This document shows positions 29,401 through 41,400 of a stretch of 64,000 nucleotides of DNA, piece by piece; within the stretch, counting starts at the first letter, position 1, and each line of letters begins with the position of its first letter. Position numbers and translations under genes: made by a program. The stretch is from assembly GCA_013076295.1 (NCBI GenBank), contig RQOL01000536.1, forward strand, positions 62,001-126,000, in the 5' to 3' direction. Under the pieces are notes generated by a model. That model did no database searches, was not told where the DNA came from, and saw nothing but the letters and a program-made list of their open reading frames with translations. This DNA is from Sanderia malayensis (taxonomy: Eukaryota; Cnidaria; Scyphozoa; Semaeostomeae; Pelagiidae).

Positions 29401-32400
29401 AAAGAGCAAGCAAATGTAGGAACAAAAAGCAATGAAAAGGAATCTCAAAAGCATTCCACCTCAACAAAGAATATGCCAGACATTTCAAAGTAAGAATTTA
29501 TTGTTTTTGTTGCTCTTGTTGCTATTTTCATGAGAAATGAACTCATGATAACTCAACTCGAACTAATGGCAATTTGAAGATGTGAGAGAGAGCAATGAAA
29601 GAGGAGAGAGGATAGGTAAGAGAAGGCAGTGACGAATGCTGGAAGAAAGTTATTGAGAATGGAACGATGCGAGAAAAGAAAACGAACTCTTGCTTTTTAT
29701 TTTTGTTTTATTTAACTGCTTTTGATGCGCTTCGTTACAGCAACTTTTTATTCAATTACCCTACGCATATTTGGGAGTCTTGATAACTCGAACCAATTAA
29801 TTGGTTTCTTGAAACTTCGAGTTATCGGAGTTCACTGTAGTTACCATGTGTGTTATCTTATGGAGGGAGGGAAGTGCCAAAATAGTACTTTAAAGTAAGA
29901 AACTTTCGCGGGAAGAAACTTTCGCGACTTTCGCGTTTTTGCCAAAATTCGCGAAAGTTTATTAAGCGAAACTTTCTAAAATATGAAATTCGCAAAAGCT
30001 CATACTTGATAAAAAGTTCAAAATTTGAAATTCGCGAAAGTTTATTCTCGCGAAAACGATATTGTGAAAAACTGGTAATCCCAGATTGAAAGGCGATTAA
30101 CAAAGAAAAATATTTTTTCATTAGTTTCATGGAAAGAAAAGGGAAGGCAGAAAAGGCAGAGTGAATATGGAAACGAAGCTGACCCTTTAGAGAATTTGAT
30201 TGTTCTTCTTCTGTTTACGTTGTAAAAATGAGAAAATTTTATAAAAGAAGTTTCATTTTGAATAAAAACTACTTCAAGGTTTCTGGAATTCGCGAAAGTT
30301 TATTCTCGCAAAATATCCGATTTTGCCTAAAACGCGAAAGTTCCTAACCAACCGTTTTTTTTGCCTCGCGAAAGTTACTTCCCTCGAAAGTTTCTTCCTT
30401 TAAAGTAGAGAAGTGTGCTCATCATTAAGTACCCATAAAGTTAGGATGTTTTTATATCTTTACTTAAATATTAAGGTTTTCACTTTCGCGCTAAAAATAT
30501 ATGTGATATTTTGAACAGGCCTTCGAAATTGGATGATACTGAAGTAAATCTGTACGCTATTGTCGACTCATCTTGTCGTGAAAATGGTAATTTTGGTGCC
30601 GCCTTTGGTGGCCCTCTTGGTGACTGGAAATATGTCGTCCATGGGAATGTTGTTGCCAGGTAAGTATTATGGCATTATCTATTGATTCTTCATGCGTCAC
30701 TTTCAGATTTTGAAGATCCTTCCAAGACCCCATTCGAAATCAATGTAATACAACGCAGATCCACAGTTTATTAGTTAACTCATCAATTCCCATCCTGAAA
30801 ATAGCTTGCTGTTAATTTTTAATTTTCTTTGGATTCATGCAAAACAAATGTCACAACATTGTTAAACAACTAAGTCTGTCCTCGTTTTTTAGCAACGTGA
30901 AAGGAATGGATATCTGGCATATTAAAATTTTTGTACCTAACCTCTTCCTCAACGGTACAAAATTCGTGTGTTCTTACAAGTACGTCATGATAAAGACTGG
31001 TCATAAGATGATTTGGGAAGAGAATCAAAGCTATGAACGTTATCATGGGCAAATAACTAACAGGGTGTTAATTCTGACTAAGGATGATAAAGAAAAAGGT
31101 ATGATGATATTTGTGTTCATATCGAACAAAGCCATTTAGGTACCTTATTTTGTTCAACTATTCTTTGATATAATGGCACATGTGAACATCTGGAAGTGAA
31201 GAATCAAGTTAGTAGGAAGCCCTTTTCTAACAACTGATTGTTGAACAAAAATGGCGCTATTTTTATATCCGTATAATAAGCCAATAAAAATATATGGCGG
31301 CATTTCTTACAAATATGTGTCAATATGACACATTAAAAATCACACTTCTGGTCAAAGTTTGAAAGGGCCCATCTCGGATTCTTATTTTCTGATATCGATA
31401 ATATGTTATTCACAAAAACCCAAGGTGTCCAACTTTGCCACATTGTTTGAAGAAAAATTCTGTCTAAAGTAATTCATAATGAATTATTTGTTTGATATCC
31501 TATCATCATAGACAGGTCATTATAGCCACACAATCTAACATTCCATTATTTTATTGACCGGTTTTTGTAGAGGAAGGTTCGGGCTTTCAGAATCTGCCAG
31601 GAAAATGCTGAAATATGGCATCACATGAGTAATGATGTCATAGAATTGATTATGTTGTGGGGTTGTTTTCTGATTTATGGACCCTGGGTATGGCCATCAT
31701 CTCTTCATTGGTTTTGACACCTTTTGCCCACGACAGTATAATGTTCAGTGAGCAAGTGCATTACTTTACTTTTAATTAATTTTGTTTGCAACAGCCTCGC
31801 TATGGTGGCATTTCTCATCACCCAGCGAATATTTTATCTCTTCCATTTCTTTTATTTTACTTTAATCTCTTCAATATATCTACACTTACTTTAATAATAG
31901 GTCTCATAACAATTAATAACCACAAAGAAACTAAAAGGCAAATGCATCAGTCGAAAAGTTATTTGACGTAGAATCCAAATATGTGTTTGCGATTGTGCTA
32001 TAGCAAATAACTAAAAACTTGCGACCAAATAAGCACCTTACTTTTGTGGAATTGACGTCATCATTCACATGAATTCCATGCATTTTCAAAAAGGTCACAT
32101 GGCAGAATCCGAAAACTTGACCTGAACCTTTCTCTACAGGAATCCGTCGAGAAGACAAACATTAGGCGAAACATTAGATTTTATGGGCATACCGGAAAAA
32201 AGGACCGAGGACGCTATCGGGTACTAAGGACCTTGGACGAAGGACTCCTGACAAGTGAATGTGTTTTCATTAGTTATTTTGTGTTATTGCATTGTGTTTT
32301 TGTTAGTTGCTTCAATTCAATTCAGGCATCAACACTAGGCATCTAGATCATATTTTCATATTATTACCGTATTTCCTCTGATTAGCGCTCACCCTCTTTT

Positions 32401-35400
32401 AACCGCCCCCTCCAATAAGCGCTTACCGTAAATGACTAAATTAGCGTCCCCTGCCAAATAACCGCCCCTGCCGAATAAGCGCCCCCGGGATAAAGGCAGT
32501 TTTAATAATAAGCGCCCCTGCTTGAATAAGCGCCCCCTGCCTGAATAACTGATGGTCAGAAGACGATCTGATCCATTGTTTCAAGGAAAAGCAGCCTTGC
32601 CAAGCTGTCAGGGAGGTTTTAAAAAGTCAATTGTCAATCCTAAGCGAAAAAGATGTTCATCCGTTTGAAATTGGGGAAAGCGATGTTGCAATAGCAGGAC
32701 CTGAATTTCTAATAGTTTATTCAGACAATGAAGAGGATGAAAAAATCGACATCTTATAAGACATTTCATTTTTTAATTCTGTTGCATTACGCCTGTTATA
32801 ATATTCATCAAAAATGAACTGAAAGACAACTGGAAATAAATTTTCTCCCTTACATTGTTTGAGCAAAAATTAATAAGCGCCCCTGCTGAATTAACCGCCC
32901 CCGCTGAATAAGCGCCCCCTCTAAAAGTTTATTTTTTAAATAAGCGCCCTGGGCGCTAATTCCGTCATTTACGGTACCCTAAAATCAAAAAGTCTGATAT
33001 AATTTTTACATTTTCACTGCTTTATTCAAATAATTTTGCAAAATATTTAATAAGCACCCGGGCGCTTATTAGAGGAAATACGGTATGCTGTAGCAAGCAA
33101 CAGAAGTGTGAAAATGTAACAGAACACACGATTAAAAAGTATCACAATTAAAAGTTACATATTACAAGTTAACTGAACGCCAAATGGGGGGAGTGCCTCG
33201 TTTTCACGTGAACCTTGTGAATGCAGGTATGAATGAATGTATCGTATTCCGGAACCGAAATGAAACTGGTTCGAAGTGAAATTTGTGTCTTGTGAACAGG
33301 GCCTTTGTCAACAGCTAAAACCGTACAGTAACAAATTTTATATCTTTCTGCAGTATTTCAAACGGTTTCAGAGATCTATTATCATTTTTGTTCCCCGGTC
33401 GTTCCCCGTTCCTGCTTTTAGTAATAACCTATTTTCACTTTAGCTTTGTCTGTCAACTGGGGTTGTTCAATGAGTTCCAGAAATAATACCATATACTCTC
33501 GGAATAATGTCCCATGATACAATCAATTCCATTTAATTCTGTTTTTGTTGTATCAGCAACTTTGATTGTTTCATTGTCCGAGCGTCAGAAGTCTCTCATT
33601 ATCAAGTTATCAATTGTTTTTCATCATATATTCGAACTGCATGAACTCTTATTTAACTTTAATTTTTAGGTTTTCATTATAAATACGACGACTTTGTAAC
33701 ATTTTCTAATGAGCACAAACAAAAGCGAAGCAACACAATGTGGGGCAGGTTTACATCTTTTCTTGGAAGCCATTCCAAGCCAGAGTCATCCACTAGACTT
33801 CAACCAATAGAAGAATTTTTGTTAGTTCTTTTATGCTACATGCCAAACTGGAATGGTTTCATGTGCATCAAGCCAAAAGAGTCTGAAGCCACATCTGAAA
33901 ATACCATTAACGCTTTTCGAGCTATTACGGATGTTGTCTATGTCGTCCGGAGTCTCCAGAGTATCTCCTTTTCAGATGGTCATCAATGGAATAGAAAGTA
34001 TGATTTTGATAATCACGAAAGGCTCAAAGTAAGAATGAAATGCCTATCAACTTTCTTCAAGTTATCTTCAATGCTAATAGTCTAACTGTAAAACGGAAAA
34101 GGAACTTTATGGCTATTTATTGTCAATATGGAAAGGCGGAACAATTGTTTGTACTTTGCTTTTATCCTCTTGATTGAAATTTGCATTTGTTTTTTAGATT
34201 TTCAATGACATATTTCGAGCCAAAATATCTGAGAACATCGCGTGTCTTCCTGCAGGAAATAGTTCATTTGAAATATTTCAATGTCTGATATCTGGAATAT
34301 CCATGGCGCATTTATTAAAAAAGTTCATCCCAGAAAATTTACCTTATGATGCTAGGGGTGCTGCAGTGCCATTAATAAGTTGTATCTCGTTACGCTTTTC
34401 ATATCTTGCCGGTATTACAAGACCTCATTTGGAAAGTTTGCTAATCAATGAATTTGGCCCCAAGTTATTAAGGTAAACAATTGCAAAGTTTTACGCATTT
34501 TATACCAAAATGTACTTACGACAATTTTAAAAATTTGCGTGATACTCCAATTAAATTTGACTCGGGACATTTTTTTGCAGGGAAATTGGAGATTCATTGT
34601 TCTCTTTGATTTCACAATTTACCAACATGCACTGGATAAGAAAGGCAATCAAAACGTTCTGCAGTGTATTGTCATTGATCAAAATAATCTACAGTTGTAC
34701 TGATCAGCATTCCCCAGACCTAACAGAAATCACAGATAAAATCAAACAGGGTATATCACACTCTAAATGGTTAGTTTCCTTTACTTAATTAATATCTGTT
34801 GATGCTAATCGACGTGTTTGGGTTTGTTTCTAGCATGTTTGTTCTTTTCATTCATATGTTGTTTTCATTTTTCAGTACCACCGATGAGTTGTGTGAATTG
34901 GAAGCAACAGTTTACTTTGAAAGAGATCTTGAAAAGTTCGTTTTTGACATTATTGGTGTTGGAAATTTTGATCAGATTGCATCTAACAAAGTGTTTCACT
35001 TGACAAGCATTCTCCAAGAAGTTTACTTCTACATTAATTCAAAGAATTGCGTAACCGAGGTAATCTACTTTCGTCAGAAGTGGAACGGGGTATTGTTTCA
35101 GGCTTCTGGTAAAATGATTTTATTTTGATGAATTTTTACCAATGAAAGTTTTGATGCTACTAGCTAGATTCTGTTAATAAAATTTACAAGAATTTCCGTT
35201 TTCATATAGGTGGAGGCTTTAACAAATGTTGTTGCCCAACTTACAATAAGATGTAAAAATGGAGGCTTTGAAATGCAGAAAGATGAGCGGTGAGTTGAAA
35301 AGATTTGCTTATGCTCTTGAATTGTTATTTTATTTATTGAATGAAGTGGGCCGATCTAGAACAAGTAATCCACAAATTCATATAAAAAGATGAAGCAATT

Positions 35401-38400
35401 TAGCATGGGCTTTTTCAGTTTTCAACCATCGATGCTGTTATTTATAACTTTATTCACTCAAATGCGATCCATTGTACCTCATTTACAACATTTCTTGGTT
35501 CAAGAGGCGCAAACCGTAAATATCGTAAATCGTCGAATTAGCCCCCTGGGGGCTTATTCATTTTTGACATTTTCAGAGGGGGCTTATTCGGGTGGGGGGA
35601 GTCCTATTCGAGGGGGGCAATTTGAGGATTTACGGTATACACCGATACACAGTAAAATACGATAAATCGAACCTCAAAGGAACAGATAAAATTGGTTCGA
35701 GTTAACGAATTTTCGAGTTATTGAAGGTTAGAAAGTACCCGCAAAGTTTTCAAGGGAATAAAAATTGGTTCAAGTTATGCGAAGTTCTAGTTATTGGGAT
35801 TTTACTGTATTTTTGACTCGCGAAGCGCATGCGCAAGCGAGTAGATGTTGGTGAGTGGGGAAAAATGTTGTGTTCTGTGTCTGTGTTTCTGTTTACTTTG
35901 CCCATATAACGTATGTGCCTCAGATTCAAACGTTCACTTTTGATTTGAAGTGAGGCTACCAAGTATGATATCACTTTGCAAGTTTTTCATTGGATAAATT
36001 GTAAACTTGTTGAAACAACAAAAACATGACGTACCATACTAGATTCTGGGCACGCTGTGGCAGGGGGGGACCATGAGCACGATCACGCACGGAGACGGGG
36101 AGCATTTTTGACTCGTTGTTGGAAGCATCAGGTGAAAAGAAGAACGTTTTCTAGCTGTATGCTTATGCAACTAATACAACAATTATGGTGTTTCATTTTT
36201 GTTTTGGAAAATGAAGGTTTTTTAACCTTGATGAAACAAGATCGAAAACTGAAGTCAAAATGTTTGCTTGAGTGGTTTCAAAACAAATGTTTTTTGAATT
36301 TGCTGCGTTCAATCCTGAAAATTAAGTCCAGGGTATTCAGTTTTGCTCAAGCTCAACTTGTAGGCTCGCGAGTTTGACTTTAATTTGATATTACTTTCTT
36401 CACTTTCTGGATAATACAGTGAAATAAAAGCCATCTGTCGCGAGTCACCTCAAGGTTCCTTTGATTATGTTTTTTTATAATCGACAAAAGTATTATCAGT
36501 CATTTTAAAGATTCAATCAAGCATTTTCATTTTCAGGTTCCTGGAAGGGATATTTGCTCTTTTTAATTTGTTGACCAGCAAACTGAAAAGAATACAGTTG
36601 CAATCTCATATGGATTTTTATCGAAGTCTCGTGGGGCTAACGGAACAGCTGTTCACGACAATAAGTTCATGTTGCATTTCTGTCAAAGAAAATAGAAATC
36701 AATTGAAAGTCCGAATTGCCCGTGGAATGAAGAATGTATTGGAATATTTTACAGCTGAGAAATATCTTCCGAAACTTGATACGAAATTACAGGTAATGCA
36801 GTACTTAATAAGCTAATATTTTTATTTTCTGAATTATCAAAAATGTTTGTTAGGGCGAGAAGCTTAAGAATTTTTAAAGATTTTTGTTGCATATTCTTTT
36901 TTCATAGCTACGGTTTTTTACCCTTTTAAGCTTGTACACAAAACATAGTTGATTAAAAATATATTCAAATATGAAGATTCTGGTGGTTTCGCTATTTTTC
37001 TATAGGCCCCGTTTACACGGGAACGGATCCGAGTGGATCCGTTCCAAAAAAGGTTACGATAGGTGTTTCGTTTACACGGGTACGCATGGATCCGTTCCTC
37101 TTTGGGAACGGGATCGTATCTTTTTGGGCACGCTAGAAAAGCGGATCCATTTGGGTCCGTTCCCGTATCGGTGTCGTGTAAACGCTTGGAACGGAACTAG
37201 AACAGGCACGGCACTGAACTGAGGCTATTGCGACTGAGGTTGTGTTATCGCGGGAAGTCCAAAATATAAGCAGTACAAATGTCTGGGCCTATTGAAAAGC
37301 AAGTAATATCAATTTTGTCTCTGATGTTTTCCAATATAGCTTCTTTGTTGTATGTTGTAATTTTAGTTTGCGAACAACATCGACAGCGATTGAAGTTCAT
37401 GTTGAACCAAACAACTGGGGCAGGTGAAGGAAGGAAATTCGTGTTCGCCATTTTCTGAGAGTGTTTTGGCGCAATTACAAGTAACTAACAACAACAAAAC
37501 ACGCCTTAACTTGAACAACTGCGCATGCTCAACAATTGGATCCGTTCTCGTGTAAACTCAACAGCTTTTTGAGTCCGTTCCCGTGTAAACGCTATACAAT
37601 CGTTCCCATATCGTACCCAAAAGGCACGGACCTTTTGGGTCCGTATCTTTTTCTCTCGTGTAAACGGGGCCATAATCAACGGGTTCCCTCATTTGGTGCC
37701 AGACATCTAGTGCAGTTGATACATGGTGTATAATATGTAATGAATATAGTGCGATACAGTTTTGCCACAATTTATTTGTTTTTAGTGTATCAGCAATTTT
37801 GAATCATTACAGTCTTTCACTATCAAGTTATCAATTGTTTTTATCATATATTCTAATCACGGAGATATAAATTGCAGAAACTTTTTTATTTCAAGTTTCT
37901 TGACATGCTTTTAAAAATGAAGATAGCAGTTGAAGAAATAAAGGATTATTTAGACGGAGAAGTGGTTAACGCAACTAATCGCTTATTAACGGAGGTAAAC
38001 AATTCAGCTGCTTGTCATTAACATTTTTTACATTTAGTGAATGCTGAGCAATTTTTATGTCATGAATTTGTTATACTTAGAACTAATGATTAAACCATTT
38101 GTTGCTGGTTTTTACTAGAATCTCAAAGATTATGAAACTGTCCTTCATATTATTTGCGCTGCGGATACCAAAACAACATCTGCTAAAATGATGAAAATTT
38201 ACGAAGATGTTGCAAACAACATAGTGGAAAGCAATTTATCTGTGAGTATCTTGGTCGTTGAAATGAATAAAGGTCACTGTCTTGTTTCCTCAATTTTGGC
38301 GAATCTGACAAGAACTTTCAAATAGTGAGAAAAGCTTTAATGTATCAACTTTTTGGGAAATGGCAATATTAATATGAACTCTGTCAATACGTCATGCATG

Positions 38401-41400
38401 TCACAGGACAAAATGTTATGTAATTTCATGATGAAGGACCTACCTAGTTTATGTAGTATAGTCAATTAATATGCTTTTATTTTCTCTTAGGGATCAGACC
38501 AAGACACAGTTTTTAGGTTTATGCACAAATCTTCAAGGTTTCAGAAAATGTTATGGGTGATGGCCACCAAGCAGTTCGGTACAGCTAAAACGCCCATCGA
38601 CCAGTTAAAAAAGCTACTAGACTGGCCTCCTTCCCAGGGGATGATCAAACTAAGCGGTAACTCTTTCACACAGGGCTTTTTTGCACATTTTATGTTTGGA
38701 GGGTGCATGCATGTTTGCTGATTTCTAATGCACGCATTGTACTAACCCTTGTTTGCTGCAAAACGACTTTATATGCAGTAGTGTAATTGATCGGACATGA
38801 AAATCCATCGGTTTTAGATATGTACAGATTGATCATTGATGTACGACAGATTTTGATTCATGAAATATATTTTTTACAGTTGTATCAAAGGAGGACATTG
38901 AATCTCAAAAGAAGTTTTCTGGTGTTCTGGATGTATTTATCAATGTTCAGAACAAACTGATAGATGGGACAATTACTGTTGAAGAACTCAACGTTGTACG
39001 GCAAAAATTTTCAAAGTTTTTCAGTATATCTAATACGCTGTGTGGTACAAGGAATATTCAAAAAGTGAGTGGAAATCACTTAAAGTCACGTTGGGAAGAA
39101 TATATGTACTTCACTGAATGGAAATCAAAAGTTGAGAGGCTAATTCGTCTTTGTGAGCAACCCAGAGGTCTTACAGGTATTTCTATTTTCAAATTTATAA
39201 TATTTGTTATCCAATATGATTTGTCACGATGAGATACCGTATTCAAGGGCGCACATCAAGCTATTAAGGTGGGGTTGGGGGGGGGGGGTATTAGTTGGAC
39301 CAACATTTATTGAAATTTGCTTGGGACTGACGTGGGGTAATTTTTTTTAAATAGAGTTCTGAGTTTGTGGACCAATTTTTTGTTTCTTCTTTTTTGTGTT
39401 GCGTTGTTCTAAATGACGCGGCCTATCTAATCATTTGGTATATTTCAACTTTGGTAATCCTGGTATAATTCCATTTTGCAGAATGCAATGCACAATAATT
39501 TCTCATCATCTCACCCACCATTACCATATTTTCATTGTATTTTCATCTATTTCGCTGAAGTGTATTATATATTCATATTTTTAGTTGAAATGTCGAATCT
39601 AAAAGAAGATTTAACGATTGACCTAAACCAAATGCAATTGTGCAGATTGTGTTGCCGGCAAAAGGACAAGTTGAAAGTGACATTGACGAGTTTGCCTGAT
39701 GATTTAGAAGCCGAGCTTTCAAATTTGCATGTGCTGGCCGAAAGTCGCATTTTTTCTCTGATGTGGGATGCATCAGGTCGTGCAGTCAAGAATGCCATCA
39801 GTCTTGAAGACGTCATTAATGCAATCTACAAACCTGTCATTTCGAAGTTGCGCGACTTATTTAAAAGTTTGTTTGAAGAATCCATCACATTGAACGAGAT
39901 AAGCAGAGTTTTTAAAGATTACTCCACAGATTTGCAGATTGAAGAGCTAAAGAAGGACATAAAGTTGGTTGTCGATAAAATTTTTCTTCCCCAAACGATT
40001 TCTCAACCCGATGTGAACAAATTAGATGTCGATTTGCAACCAGACGATCAAGAATCAGAAGAATCATCTGCAAGTGATGATGATTCAGATGATTGGCATT
40101 TTATTGGCAATGATTACAACCCAGTCATTGACAAAGCTGCTGAAAAGATAACACAAGTGTTCAAGTTGCAATCATGTCAAAAGAAAGCTGATGATTTAAT
40201 CAGGACTGGAAGACGCTTAAAGTTGAAGGGAGATTTTAGTATTTTTGAAGACATTCAGCAAAAGGTAAGCCATTCCAAGGATATATTTATTTTTCTCTTC
40301 ATCGTCGTCTCTTCGTTATTGTTGCTTTCTTGACATTTTTATTATAATGGAAATGTAGAAAATTATAAATCAGCAATAAGGTTTTATAACTACAGTAAAA
40401 ACCCGCATACAAAACCTACTGGTTTTGCATGGAGCCTATTGTTAACAAACAATAAGCTATTGTTTCTTCTATTGTTTTAAACAGAAATATCACCTTTGAG
40501 GTTCTTAATCCACTATTTTTACTTTTTCTGTTTTCTTTTATATACTTTGAAGATTGCATTCAACAAGGATAAAAAGTTTGAATTAAAATCATTAAAAAAA
40601 GCACATTTTGATGCTGTTGATTCCTTGCAATTGATTACGGATGAAATGGGACGCTGTCTTGCTGATGTTTTACAATGCTCGCCGCTCATAACCTGGCTAA
40701 GAGAAAAGCTGGATCGTATGTTTTCTCTTTCTACTTTATTCTATATATTTTAAATGTTAATTTTTTCTTGTCATCACTGCTACTCACATATGCTAATGAA
40801 ATCAATATCTTCTATGTTAGGCATGACTCTATACACATTTTTCTTTTTCAGGTTTAAGAGACGTGAAAACATTTGTTGACCTGATGAGCATATCTGCTGG
40901 CGAGAGTGATTACGAGGCTGACCGCATATCAAATTTACATACAGTGTGCCTTTCTTATGAGCCAATTATCTTTGACCTTCCCGTCTCTTCTGGCCCTGAT
41001 GATTTGATTAAGCGTTGCAGTACTGTCTTGGATGGGATAGAAAAAGACCCTACTCTGCCAAAGAAGCTGGTACGATATATTTTTGCAAATTTTTCTGTTT
41101 TGAAGCAACTTTCTCAACTGTTGTATTTATATTCAAGGTTAACAACTTAAAATCGACTTGAAAACATTCATATATAGTTTCACCAATTGTAAAAGATTGG
41201 AAGTTTATCATGGGTAAAGCATACAGATATTATCCGATATGAAAACAACATCTTATATCATTTTAGTTTATAAATTGGAATCGAAAACTACCAAGTGGGT
41301 GTTGGTGGAAGAAGGCAAACCATAGCTGATTTATTGATTGACAATATTTGTTGACAGTCGTATATGTTTTTTACAGCTTGATTGTAACAGACAATTAGAG

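Larger units (their letters stand above)
31099..33669 (+). other. RNF213 intron 7 (2.6 kb)
   Basis: This is the longest intron of the RNF213-like gene in the window. It contains the 717-base pogo-like element (32367-33083). The flanks (31099-32360 and 33090-33669) show no open gene, RNA gene or clear repeat that I can support. Confidence 0.8.

Noticed and set aside
29858..30130. Minus-strand open stretch of 90 codons
   Set aside because: It lies inside the TTTCGCG-rich inverted-repeat element, and its Arg/Phe-rich translation simply reflects the repeat units.
31099..32360. A further RNF213 exon in the long intron 7
   Set aside because: Exons 7 and 8 join in phase (phase 1) with sensible sequence on both sides, and no candidate with good borders was found.
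37245..37770. Short open stretches on both strands
   Set aside because: They fall within the MITE at 37005-37671 or its flank and show no protein family features.
39277..39288. Run of 12 G as a quadruplex or regulatory element
   Set aside because: A simple homopolymer in an intron; run length is also prone to sequencing error.
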